The position numbers and the translations under genes were made by a program. Positions 1-11,789 of a stretch of DNA of 64,000 nucleotides are shown here, piece after piece; position 1 is the stretch's first letter, and each line of letters begins with the position of its first letter. The DNA lies in the NCBI GenBank assembly GCA_010405405.1, contig MU004233.1:2086539-2150538 (forward strand). The letters are read 5' to 3'. This DNA comes from Microthyrium microscopicum. Its lineage: Eukaryota > Ascomycota > Dothideomycetes > Microthyriales > Microthyriaceae. The notes under the pieces are model-generated. The model was not told the DNA's origin. It made no database searches and saw only the letters and a program-made list of their open reading frames with translations.

Positions 1-285
1 GACTCCGCCCGCGGAACGATCTTTTGGGAAGCAGAGTTGACAGACGATGAAGACGACGAGGCGAGCGAACCAGGAGAGGGCGAAGCTGAACCACAAACAT
101 GGGGTAAACCATTCAAAATCGAATGGATGTCTACGAGCCGTGTACCATTCTATCGAACACGCGGATTGCGGAACCCATGGAATGCCAATCGGGAAGTGAA
201 GATCGCTCGCGATGGCACCGAGCTCGAACCAAATGTTGGCAAGCGATTGATTCAGCTATTCCATCGCGTTGGACAACCTCAATAA
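1..285 (+). CDS. YTH-domain RNA-binding protein, C-terminal end (partial)
   Basis: The frame is open from the first base of the window to a TAA at 283-285, so only the last 94 codons are present and the true start lies upstream. The segments WGKPFKIEW, FYRTRGLRNPWNANREVKI and ARDGTELEPNVGKRLIQLFHR match the second half of a YTH domain: the NPWN and RDGxELEP signatures, then the final helix. YTH domains bind N6-methyladenosine or related motifs in RNA, and in fungi they act in mRNA decay or meiotic-transcript control. An acidic linker (residues about 14-30 here) interrupts the domain, as seen in fungal members. The protein ends right after the domain. The family call is firm; which YTH subfamily it belongs to cannot be told from this fragment. 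Confidence 0.85.
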   Translation, partial: DSARGTIFWEAELTDDEDDEASEPGEGEAEPQTWGKPFKIEWMSTSRVPFYRTRGLRNPWNANREVKIARDGTELEPNVGKRLIQLFHRVGQPQ

Positions 286-2367
286 TCATAAAAGCTAGGT
301 TTTGGGTCTCGAGTCTTTTCGAATCTTCGCCTATCTCCTAAAACACCCTTCTGCTCATTTGGTCTGGCTACCAATCGGCACTTCTTGAAACTCTGCACCT
401 GCCGACTCTGTATTCGGAAGGCATGTTTCTCTCCCATTTCATTGCTCAATTCTTTTCATAATCTTTCCCTCCATACCGCATCAGCATTCTTTGATTAGTG
501 CCTACATTGCGGCCTTGTTGAGAAAAGATTTATAGCTTGTACTTCTCCAGCATACGAAGGGGTCGTGTACGATTTGTGTTTTGATTATCCAATTCTTGTC
601 TTAGCAAAGCTGACAACCCTCAACTTTCTTTTAAAACGACAATACTTCCCAAAGATCAGCAGGCTATCACATCAGCGTCATTGGCTTTCGATGGCTAAGC
701 TGTCATACAATGCTCTTGTACCATGGCTGAAGAACGTGGCGTATTTGTCTTACTTGTATTTCCTTTCATCTTCTAATGTCCAAGCAACGATTATGTAAAC
801 GCTTTCTTTTATATCTGCTATGTATACGCTTGTAGCATATTAACTATATCACATAATACCCAACATAATTTCTAGATACCACGAATACGATACCCAAGAA
901 TACGACATTTCAACTCCCACGCGCCATACCGACTCCGTCTCTACCCTCACTACTGCCTCAAGCTCACAGCATCCTACCTAAGCACACGAAACCATCAACA
1001 TTTGGATTGCTAACATAAAACCCGACGACATATCGATCTTCACAAATCTCCCTTGGCACCATTGTGGAACTTCAATGGTGTTGAAGTAATATCATCAGCC
1101 TCCCCGGACCGACACAACTTGCGCGAGCTTTTCTGGCCCTGAACTACAGACTCGTTTTAGCGATCGTGTGTGTTCCTCTCATCTCATCACTCTCTCATAC
1201 TACAGTGATTACCTATATCTTGTCTCTCCGATAGTGGGACTCTACTCCAGTTGATCCAAACACACCATTTAAGTCAACATATTGGAGATGGAGGAATGTG
1301 GGCAGAACAGCTACCGATTAGTGGTAGTCAACGTATCCGGGTCAAGATATCAATGTACGTTTGGACAAGATACAAAATCAAAAGCTTTGCCTACCATCTC
1401 TCAGTTCCACTTTTGCCAAATCGTGCCAAATCAACGGTGAAAATGGCCTGACACCGTGGAGATTAGCATCGCTATCTTTCACCTCTGACTTCCATCCTGC
1501 TGCCAAAATGGCCTGATCCTGTATTCGCTCCCGCTTCAGGGAAACTAAACCAGCCTATTTTGCTGCAGCAGCAACTTTGTGTGATTGGTATAGTCGCACG
1601 CATGGAATGCGCATTTCTGTGCCCAGTCCATCAAAAGCCTGGAACTCAAGCCAATCATACTGATCCTATGGTGCACTCCAACCGGCCCTGTAGCACTAAC
1701 CCAAGAGCACGCCCACTTCTTGAACAAGAAAAAGTGACCGTGACAACCCACCAGAAACGCAGTTGAACAATCATTCATTCTTTCCCCGCCTATGCCGCCA
1801 AAACCGGAGAAAGGCGTGTGGTGGTGGCCATGCAGAACACAAAGACTGTGCGATCATCATCATCTACTCTGTATCTGGATCGCTCTCCCTTCTTGATGTC
1901 TGGATTTTTGCTTGGTTCCTGGGCACGAAATTAATCACCTTGGGCCAATACTAAATAGTGACCAGGTGGCGAAAATCTCAAGATCTTTATGACTTAGCGG
2001 AGTAATTGCCCTTGTGGATACTTGCCATGTGATGCTCAACAGGGTCAAACTCCTTCCCGGCATGTTGAGGTCATTTCAACTCTTGGATCTTAGGAATCTT
2101 TTGAGAGTGGCCTGATAATATGCTAATCTCGGAGTAGACTCCGATTAAGGAGGTTAGTTTTATGAAAGTCAATGTGGCTGATGCGCATGACTGCGCCACT
2201 GCGTACCATCTCTAAATAAGCTAGCCTACAATTGTGTTCAATCTTATCATTTACCGCAATCTAATCTTTGCCAACTCCGCATCACGAAAAAAAATAGGCA
2301 ATTGTACAACTTGATCTTCACCACGCCAAATTCCCCTCCCCAAAAAGCACAACGACATCCACCAAAA
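286..2367. other. Intergenic stretch, no gene seen
   Basis: About 2.1 kb between the YTH gene and PXR1. The first few hundred bases are T-rich and probably the YTH 3' untranslated region. The short open frames in the rest have no splice sites or family resemblance that I could support. It should contain the PXR1 promoter. Confidence 0.6.
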
Positions 2368-3488
2368 ATGGGTCTCGCAGGGCCGAAAAAGTAACCTTCT
2401 CAATCTCAAGATAATAACGCTCACTAACTTGTCCAGACGCGCAAAGATCGGCCACGACCCCAACAACACCAACTGGTCCTCAAACACCACCCGCTTCGGC
2501 CACAAAGTCCTCTCCGCACAAGGCTGGACGCCCGGCGCCGTCCTCGGTGCCTCATCCGCCGCGCACGCTGAGCACTACACTGCCGCCAGCGCCTCACATA
2601 TCCGCGTCGTGCTTCGCGATGGCAACCGCGGGCTTGGCTCAGAGCGGAAAAAGGGTGGGATGGAGGATGAATCGTTTGGACTGAATCTGCTGAGTGGAAT
2701 ATTGGGAAGACTGAATGGTAAGAGTGAGGAGGTGCTTAAGAAGGAGGAGGGTGCGAGACGGGATATTGGGTTGCAAAGATATATGGAGGGCAAGTGGGGA
2801 GGGGTGGGATTCACGTTTGGGGGCTATTTGGTGGGCGATCGGATTGAGAAGACGGAGGAGGCTGTTGAGGAGGCGAGGGTGGAACAGATGGCGAGGTTGA
2901 AGGCGTTGAAGAGGCCGAGAGATGAGCATGATGAGGTTCCGCAGAAACGGTCGAAGAAGTCGAAGCGAGCAGTCGAAGACACCGAGGATGTCAAAAAGTC
3001 AAAGAAATCGCAAAAGCGCAAGACAGAAGTCCCCCAGAACGATGAATTGCCAGCAAATACAGCAAGAAGTACACCAGTACTTGCGAAAGACGACTCTGAG
3101 AACTCAGAAGACCCAATTGAGATCAAGCGTCGTCGGAAAGAGGAAAAGCGAGCCAGAAAGGAAGCCCGTCGACAGAAGAAAGAGCAGAAGAAATCGAAAG
3201 CTTCAACCAGACCTGAAGAAACGGCAACATCAGACATGGACCTGGTGCAAAGCGCCAATGACAGACAAACGACAGGAACATCTACTCCAAGTGCCGGGCA
3301 AAGCGGTTCTTCCACGCCATTGTTTGCTGGGGGTCGTGGTAGGCATGCTATACGGCAAAGATATATTCAGCAAAAGCGAATGGCATGCCTTGACGATAAG
3401 GCCCTTAATGAGGTATGTTTCGATCTATTAATCATCATGCAGGTCACTGATTCAGCAATAGATTTTCATGATCAAATCGAACGCTTGA
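2368..3488 (+). CDS. PXR1: PXR1/PinX1-type G-patch protein, ribosome biogenesis and telomerase regulation
   Basis: Exons 2368-2390, 2437-3412 and 3462-3488 give 341 aa. The first intron (46 nt) has a CTAAC branch site and the second is 49 nt; both have GT..AG ends. The N-terminus MGLAGPKKRAKIGHDPNNT is the family start. It is followed by a G-patch (residues about 25-75, with GWTPGAVLGA and HIRVVLRDGNRGLG). A lysine/glutamate-rich tail (about 160-280) matches the nucleolar-targeting KKE/D domain. The conserved ending DDKALNEIFMIK is recovered only when the last intron is removed. The family acts in the nucleolus in 18S rRNA and snoRNA maturation and can inhibit telomerase. The gene is convergent with the Clr5 gene. 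Codons are C-rich up to about 2630 and G-rich after it. Confidence 0.92.
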
Positions 3489-3937
3489 ACTTAGCGCATG
3501 CTATCTTATGCCGTGGTATTCATTATCATACTTTGTGCTTAGATGAAATACATACCAATGTCCACCGCTATAACCACGCCTTTTGTTCTCGCGGATTTAC
3601 AAAGGATCCGTATCGGATACAACAAGACAGAAGCAGGCTCGTTACTACCGAATCGTTCACTGTCGGCCCTATCAAGCTCATAGAACATAATACCTACACC
3701 ACATCTTCTACCGTATATGTGTTTTCGGCGCTGCTTGATCTGGTGAGATCTTGTTGGATTGAGCTTCCAGCGGGAAAGGACAGGCTACTCATCCTGTCTG
3801 ACAGCTGATCAATCGAAACAGTAGACCTTGGTGCTAGGTCTTCCACGAAAGGCTTGCCTATTGCTATCTTCCTAGCCAGTTTTTGCATGTCTGACAGAGT
3901 TGAGCATGAAATGGACGACAGGACGGTTGGATCGAAG

Positions 3938-6330
3938 CTAAACACGGACGCAGCAGTACTCATCTTGAGCATCTCCTGCCATTATTGCATTCAGATCTTG
4001 AGAGTCGTTTGCTTTTCCTTGTAACCCACGTAACTGACTTGTAGCTCTCTTAAACACCATCATCGATTGCAAGTTCAAAATATGATCCTGTCTTTTGCGG
4101 ACGTCTAGTGATTGCTGGTCGTCCCTCATCTGATGATGATGGTCGACGAAGAAGTCAAATAGCCGTTCGTCCGTCATATCTAAGAGCAAATCTGCGGCAT
4201 CTAGAGCCTTATATACGAGCCGTTGACCCCTTGGTAATATTGCCCGTAGTTCTGGGTCCCTCCGGGAAGGAAATGGTGGGATCAGGAGCATAGAAGCCAG
4301 CACTCTAAAGCATTCGGTGGGTGACGCACAAGCGTAATGATCACTCTCAGGACGGAAACTCCCAAAAGAAGCTCCATCATCAACGGCGCTGGCGATGTAT
4401 CGTTCCCAAAGCAACCAATAGAGACCCAGAACATCAAGTTGCAACGAGGGTTTATGCCTTAGTCGCCGCAAAAAATGCCATTCTTTGGACATTGCTGGCT
4501 CGGATTGGAGGTAACTTTTGCACCAAGTCAAAGCCCGACGAAGCCATACATGACGGGTGAAGTATACTAATGGCCTCCATGCTCCTGACAGCATTTCATC
4601 TTCCTTGCGTACCGATTGGTGAGGGTTTGGAAAAGCCATTCGAAACATCGACGATTCGTATACTCCCAGACCTCGCAGTTGTTGATGGGCGAAGGAATCA
4701 AAGTATATGGAACCTGGAATGCGGGCATCTGCTCTTCCCTCTCCTTTCATAAGCTCCTTTGTTACATGTTTCGCAAAAAAACAATCGTTTAAAGTGAAGG
4801 AGCATAAACCACCATGAGAACTACATCCGAAAAGCATATGGTTTGCCAAAGTCGACACCTCTTCCAGTAGACCTATGCTCCTACTGAGGGACTGTCTGTT
4901 GCTTGAAGAGGTACTCTTTGAAACCATTAACTTTGAAACACTTTCCAGCAAAGCTCTTTCAAAGCGCGTTGAGCGGCATAGTAGACCTGAAGCCTTCTTC
5001 AATGTAGCTTCCTCGGCGATGTTTGAGAGAACATTTTGCTCAAGGTTGGAAATCACAAGCTCAATAAAAGAACGAACTATGGACAGATCGGATTCTTGAG
5101 ATATTGCCAGACAACAGTAGATCAGGAGCTGAATGCTTGCTCCATTACTCATCGCCCTCTCATAGCACCAGAGAAAGACATACAATGGAAACGCCAGGCT
5201 TGAGTTGTAGTTGCAAAAGAAGAAGTCAGCAATGTCCCGTACAAGCCTCAAAACTCGTTGTGGCATAGCCACAAGCAGTTCCTCTTTGGAGGCTCTGCTT
5301 GTGAAGAAAGGCAGAATATTTTGAAGGAGATTGATCTGTACTTGGATTCCAACTTCCGCAAGGCTTCGGAATATGCGAGTAAGCAACGGAAACCCTCGAC
5401 ACTCGGTGTCCTCTATCTCGGCCTTGAGTCTGTTAGGTAAAATGTTGGACTGCTGAGCATCATTTGGAATTGTGCTACGATCGATCTTTGAGACAGGATC
5501 TTCTGGCTTCTTCTGGGTTTTATTTTGCTTTTTGAGGTCTGAAAGTTCATTAGGGACGTCCTGCCGAGATACTTCGGAAGATACTGGGTTATAGTATGCC
5601 TCAAGCCACAAGCCTTGGTCGATTTCGATGCTTTCTTTCTGTTTTGCGGTGGAACAACACAGCCCTTGAGACGAGTCTTTACACAGACAATCAAACAATG
5701 TTGACTCCTTGTGTCGCTTAGGAGATGATATCTATTCCATTTCTTCGCAGAAGATAGGAGCTTTCCGCTTCTCCGGGGTTGAAAGAAGTCTCACCACCTC
5801 CGTTGGGTAGGATAGTGCGCTACGATTGAAGACAATTTAGCTCAAAGAAGTTTTCCTGGAGCTTGGCTACAGCTTACGAGTTTGGCCCTGCTACTGACCT
5901 CCTGATTTCAGTTTCCTTCGTTTCGTTTAAGTCATCATCACTTCCTTCTTTTATCAACTCTTCATGGGATTGGTCCTTGAACTTCTGGCTCGCCCGGGAA
6001 CCATTGGACGTCACGACAGCTCCAGAAGGAACCTCGATCTTCCATTTTTTCTTGACTTGCCTGCTAAGTTGAGTGCGGCTACATATATCTTAGTACTTCG
6101 AGTCCATATTGGTAAACAGCAGAACTAGAAAGTACTAACGATGGTGAGAATCCTGGAATTGCCTGCTCAGTAATCCAATTGTAGCATCGAGCAATACCTT
6201 GTTTGCCGCCCCGAAGATACTCTCGGAGAATGCCATGTCTGTACTGCTCCCAAATTCCAGGGTCAATGCGATCTGAGCGATTTTGGACTGCAGTGTTTGC
6301 AGGAAGAAATTTGACCCGGCTTAGATCCAT
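3938..6330 (-). CDS. Clr5-domain protein, unknown function
   Basis: Exons on the minus strand: 6140-6330, 5878-6078, 5795-5819 and 3938-5731, giving about 736 aa. The first two introns (61 and 58 nt) are canonical. Residues about 22-75 form a Clr5 domain: DPGIWEQYRHGILREYLRGG, then PGFSPSRTQLSRQVKKKW, the second part becoming contiguous only after splicing. Clr5 domains head many fungal proteins; the founding member, fission yeast Clr5, acts in heterochromatic silencing. The remaining 600 residues are helical-looking, without a domain I recognise. The third intron (5732-5794, 63 nt) is inferred because an in-frame TAG lies inside it. Its donor GTGAGA is good but the acceptor is weak, so the exon 3/4 junction is the least certain part. 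Confidence 0.7.
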
Positions 6331-7122
6331 CGTGAATGATGATGGCCGTCGGAAGGCTGAAGAGACGAGAGTATGCAGAAAGACAACAAATTCAGTCTGC
6401 GGCGACTTTGTTACAGTACCTCTTCTTCCACCAGGCTGAGATGTGGGGAGCGCATATAGCCTCCCACATGAGCCTGCATATGACAATTCCTTAATTGGGC
6501 ATAGCACAGGGCTTTTGACCTGCCCTTCGCCAACTGGTCGACAACACAATTGGCGCGCTCACTGCTTCTACGTACTCCATAGAGAGCTAAGTAATCGATA
6601 ATAGAGCCAAGCAAGCAAATTGAGAGCGCACCATTCATTTCGTCAATCCGTTGCCTGCGTCAGCCTTGTAAGCAACGCACCAATTGCATGCTCCTAATGA
6701 GATCATTTTGCCGAATAGCCCTTCGTCTTGATCCTCCAGCCTTGAGCGAAGTCGAGAATTTCCAAATGCGGCTTAAATCGTTCTGTCTGAGGTGTGATAC
6801 TGAGACGACGATGCTAAACGGCAGCCTCATACAAGTTGCTAATTCCCTAAATGGGAAATTCGCAAGTCATTATCAAGGTACTCCCTGATTTTCCTATTCC
6901 CAAAAGGGATATTGTACAATAGATATCGAAGCGGATTGGACTATTCAGATGATGCTGTGGTGGCTTGCAGGCTACAGGGTCAATTTCATCAGAGATATAT
7001 CCAGACCTGAGAATATAAATTAGTAGCGAACATTTGGGACCGCAATAAATCTATATAATTCATTATGCATCTGTTGTTCAGATTCCTCCACGCATAACCA
7101 TATTATATATCAATTTACTACA
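6331..7122. other. Intergenic stretch with a TATA-like box
   Basis: No gene seen. Contains the Clr5-gene upstream region. A TATATAA at 7052-7058 lies about 65 bp before the ATG of the next candidate gene. Confidence 0.4.
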
Positions 7123-7772
7123 ATGTCTTCGTATCAATTTGATCGGTTTGAACAGATTGTTCCACAACTTGGGTCTTGGACGGACAACAGCCAAAATCAA
7201 GATGACGAAATGTCCCCATGCACTGTAGAAGGCATTAAGTAGTCCTCCTTTGCAATTCCAATCAGAACTGACTTTACCAATAAGCTCATGGTTATTCTGC
7301 CTCTGCATCAATTGAGCAGTACAGCAACTACTGTTTTTGTTCCGATCAACCCTCATTCCAATATGGACAACCACTTTGCCTCCTTCATCCACCTTCACAT
7401 GAAGTCAACCCAGACTCCTCCAGTCCAGAAGTTACGCTGTTCAGACAATCGATTTATCGATACCCCGAAAACGGTCAAGACCCCGATTCAGACCAAGTAC
7501 CTTCCCATTTCAATAAGCTCACCCAACGTCACAATGAAACCAGTCCCGGATCCCAAAGCTCCCTTAGCTATCTTCAGCTCGACGACCACAGCTCCTTGAC
7601 ACCACAACAAATCACTGCGAAGATGAAGGTAAAGAATTCTTCAAAGAACAGTAATCGCTCTCAACATAGCAAGGATGAAGCCAATAAAACCTGATCCGGG
7701 TTCAATACTCAAAAGATGGCATCCACCTCATCAAGCTGGAGCATCATCGAGCCCACTGATACAACCACTTAA
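7123..7772 (+). CDS. Probable small unknown protein, multi-exon
   Basis: I do not recognise the family. An ATG at 7123 in good context (CTACAATGTC) opens a 38-codon frame, MSSYQFDRFEQIVPQLGSW and onward, ending at a TAG. A second frame with no early ATG is open for about 139 codons, from about 7278 to a TGA at 7692-7694. Its composition is serine-, proline- and glutamine-rich and natural-looking, including LFRQSIYRYPENGQDPDSD and SSLSYLQLDDHSSLTPQQ. After that TGA the same frame continues as MASTSSSWSIIEPTDTTT and stops at 7770-7772. An intron from 7630 (GTAAAG) to the AG before that ATG would join them in phase. The first intron lies between about 7225 and 7300; its exact ends are unresolved. 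Expected size is roughly 150-180 aa. Confidence 0.4.
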
Positions 7773-9131
7773 TTCATTTCAATCTCCATTTCGCATTCTG
7801 GGCGCGCAAGTGTGCGTTTTGTACCCTCTTGCATGCCGCGTATCCTTCCTTGTTAGTGATTTGCGGGTATTGCCGTTCCATTTCGATTCGCTTTCCTTGG
7901 CTATTCTAGTAGTGTGTCAATCAATGGTTGTTCTTGTGGTAATCTGGTACATGTCATCTCCCGCCAGGTATTTTATAGAATGAAGAGCATATTATCAAAG
8001 TGTTAATCTAAAGATTGTCATGTCTCTAGTAATCTCGCCAGCAACGCCATCACAGTTCATAGACCGTTCTATCTACTAGCACGTTTTCAGGGGGTGCCAC
8101 ATGCAAGCTCGGGAGAAATCAAGGTGACCTCGCCACCTCCGAATGCCATTTCCATCGTATATTGAGGCTGATATCGTACCTGTGGCGCAGCAATATAACT
8201 TCCAACTTCAGGATAGCAACAGAAGCAATCTCTCTTACTACTGCATTGTCAACTCACGATTGATCAATGGAAAGGGTTAAGATCTCCCTAGTCAGATTAT
8301 CAGCAAACGAGTAGTTTTCCAAAATTCACGATCACAAAACCCATAAGCATCAAACAAGCACATCCATCTCATTCCCACCACGATATCACGCTATGGTACA
8401 AGTTCCTCCCTACCTTCACGCAACCCATCACACAACGCAGTAAAAACCAAGCCATCCTTTTCCCACAAGCCCAAAACGCAAAGCCAAGAAAATGGGGGTA
8501 TTCTTCTTTTCAAGGAGCAACAAAATCTAGGAGCCTTGAACAACAATGACAAAAAACAACAACAAGGACACATTTGGAAAATGCTTTGGTTTCCAATGCT
8601 CATTGACTTCGTGATACAACAGCAAAGCAAGAGAAACGAAGGGAAAAGGCAAAATGTGTTACCTAACAATTACAAAGGTTTGAGTAGGTTTTCGTTCCGA
8701 ATTTCGTTTCATGCTCTCAGAGTTTTTTGGATCTGGGAGGTGTTTAGGAGTTTTCAAATTTGAGTTTTATTTTTGGCAAAAGTGTGCTATGCAAGTTTCG
8801 TTTCGTAATGTGACCTCGTGGGAGGATCGGGGACGCTGCTCGTATGGGGATTTGTAAGAGGGCGATAATTAATGGTGATGAAATAAGTCGCTCAGAGGTA
8901 CTTTCCATTTCAGGTGATGGTACAGTGGTGCATCAGGAGTAGAGGTTGGGATATAGTGTTGCTCCAATTCCAAGTATTTGCAATTGGATAATGGTGTAGT
9001 CTAGTTTGATAACGGAGACTCAGTATTGTTGCTACCATAAAAATGCAGGGGTTTCAATCAAGTGCGCTGCACTTTCTTGATACTTGATTATTCAACTGGC
9101 TAGGTGTGCAAGTGACACCAAAAGTGCCTGA
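7773..9131. other. Intergenic stretch, no gene seen
   Basis: About 1.4 kb, AT-rich, holding the 3' flanks of the converging candidate gene and the RhoGAP gene. No conserved coding or RNA signal was found. Confidence 0.5.
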
Positions 9132-11789
9132 TCAGGGATGCTGTGCTTGCTTGTCCAAGTTGCCAAAAGGACTCAACGGCTGCATTGGGCTCAGCTCCGG
9201 CAAGTCTAGTAAGCGGTCTTTTTGCCCTTCTGCGACATCATCTTGTCTCGTGTTGCCGTTTCGATTGGCACGAGGGCCGAACTGAGGCTGTGTTGTAGGC
9301 TCGCTTCCACGTCGCGAGCTGCTCATTGTCGAAGGTTCCAGCTGAGCAGGGCGATTCTTAGTCCGACTGCTCTGATGGGGATCATTGGAACCCAGGCCTC
9401 CTTCACCATCAGGATTGGGACCTATGGGTGAGGTCGCAGGTCGAGGAGCTGGGCTTTGAGACGAGGAATGAGGAGCGCTGACGGTATGTTGGGGCCGACC
9501 ACGATCAGTGGACTGGTCACGGCGGCTTCGCGTAGAATCCTGCGAATCTTGCGATTTCAATTGTGGTGGTGGGTATTTGTCGAAGTGCTGAACTGGCATC
9601 GAACGTGGAGCCACGGGTTCATGTTCAGTATCGGGATTTTCTATCGCAGCATATTCTGCCTCGAGATAGTCGCGTTCAGTAGAACAGCCCCGCCAGCAGT
9701 TCTTCCAGTCCAAAATAAGCCATTGGAAGCATGGCATTTCCATCTTCATAGCAGGCATGAAGCACACACACAGATTGTGAAATGTCATTTTGTTTTCCTT
9801 CGATGAGTTCAGTAGCATGGTGATGTGCGCGGTGACTGCAAACAATAAATAGTAGTTGAATGGGGGTAGTTGAGATAATTCGTGCTTGAGAATCTCTGGC
9901 GCTCCTTGTTGCTCTGAGATGCTAGGAATGGAGCCTGCAATTCGATGTTGCAGAGCCTTGGGGAAAACCTCGTCAGGAAGATCGCGAAGCCAGGCCTTGA
10001 ACATGGAAGAGATGGTATTGACGTCGTATAGTTCCTCCTCAGCAAGCAAGTCAATATCAAGTTCTAATTGAACGTTAGTGAGAGAATATGTAGGCTACAG
10101 CAGAGTGACATACCATTATCAAACCGCCAGATCCATTGCCGGATTTCGCGTTCGCTACCAGGAACACGATATAAGCCCTCGTGAGCCATTCCTTTGTCGT
10201 TCAAATAGTCAATGCATCGATATGCAACAGCTGGTAACCAGAATTCGGTCTTATCCTTACACTCCTCCAGGCGTTTGCATATCCGCGTTCTTCGGGTCTG
10301 CTCTTTGAGTGGCAGATTGACAATGTTATAGCTCTTGGTTAGGTGAGCTTGCTGAGCTGCCACGGCATCACGCTCCGCCTTAGCTTTTTGCTCTTTATAA
10401 TCTGGCGCATCTTTAGGGTCATTTGATCGAGTTGACAACTTGCCCAACAGTCCCTTTGCAGCACGACCAAAACCATCAGCAGCACGAGTGCCCACACTAC
10501 GGCCATTGTGTTGAGGTGGTAGGGTCATTGGTGGCGCGTTAAACGTTGGGGTAGGGATAGGGTCTTCCCAAGTCTGGCGATCGACAGATTGGTTTCGTAG
10601 TGTAGAAGAAGGTTTGTCTCTGGTGCTACGATCTTGTCGGGTCTCTCGTTTGATTTTGGACTTTTGAGGTGCCGCATTTCTGCTTTCTGGAATCATGTTC
10701 TCATCATCCTTTATAGAAGCTTTCCGACCCAAACCAAGTGTAAATTTGTGCTTCGATGATTTTTTCTTGGGTAAGTTGGGGGCGGCCATGAGATTATCAG
10801 GATTATGTAAGGCGCTGGGAGAGCGATCGTCGCCAGGCGTGATAGAGGAGCCTGTACAAACGTCAGTGGGCATTGTTCATGCAAGGGCGCACTAGTCACT
10901 TACCGTCTTGGCTATGGATGTTTGACACGGTTAATTCCGGTGATGATCCCATTCCGCGATTTAAATTGTAGACTTGTGCCATAGCGCCGCCTGACATTGC
11001 AGAGGATGCTGAAGGATTGTTGCGCACGGGAGAGTCTTGTTTTGGTATTTTTGAGGTGGAGCGAGAGGCAATGGGATTGGAAAAGAAGGACTTGGCGGAT
11101 TTGTTGTTTGGTTTAGGAGATGGATGTCTAGGTACTGCGGTGATGGGCGAGTGCTGATGAGCGTCGTAGCCTTCAGCGAAGCTTTGGTTGAACGGCGAGT
11201 GCGGTCCTGCGGGAGTGTGGGGAGTACGCGGCGAAGATAGCGGCGATATGCCGGTGTTGCGATCTGGAGCGTCACGCTGCACAGAGATTCCAAGATTGGG
11301 AGTTCTCATTTTTTTGCGCAGACGTTTGTTTGGGGGTAGATTGTGACTCTCGGGGTCGACGGTGATCTCTCCGTTACCACGATCTGACAGCGTGGCTTGG
11401 TTTACCGGTAGAGGAATTTGGGGCTTTATGGAACGGTTGATAGAGGCAACCACAGCCCGAGACGAGATCGATAACCTGCGGGCCAGCGAGGTCTTCCTGC
11501 CCAGAGATGGTTGTAGTTGTTCGGAAGTATCAAGGTGTGAGGGGCTTGATCGTGGAGGTGGTGGTTGTAGTTGTAGTCGGGATTGGCGCGATGCTTGTGG
11601 TGCTAATGAGGAAGGTACGGGTGGAGCTTGGGTAGGTACGTTCCGACTTGGAGGAAAGGATGAGGAAGGCGCTACCGACGACTTGGATCGACCGTGAGTA
11701 TGCGCAAAGATTCGTCGTTGCAGAGTCCGAAGTGATGAATGTCTGCTTAGTTTCGATATATCCGACCTCTCAGCCTGTTCTATATTCAT
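9132..11789 (-). CDS. RhoGAP-domain GTPase-activating protein
   Basis: Exons on the minus strand: 10904-11789, 10114-10851 and 9132-10063, giving 851 aa. The introns are 52 and 50 nt, the second with a CTAAC branch site. The first 490 residues are low-complexity and basic (serine/proline rich). A RhoGAP domain follows at about 499-670. It starts FWLPAVAYRCIDYLNDKG and carries the arginine finger in GLYRVPGSE (about residue 524), then AWLRDLPDEVFPK and the end motif CFQWLILDWKNCWRG. The tail is disordered. Such proteins switch off Rho/Cdc42-type GTPases controlling polarity, cell wall and actin. The start is MNIEQAER at 11789; the frame stays open a little further upstream without an ATG, so an additional 5' exon is possible. 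The conserved finger suggests an active GAP. Confidence 0.88.

Noticed and set aside
2824-3315. 163-codon minus-strand open frame opposite PXR1
   Set aside because: Antisense shadow of the lysine-rich PXR1 tail.
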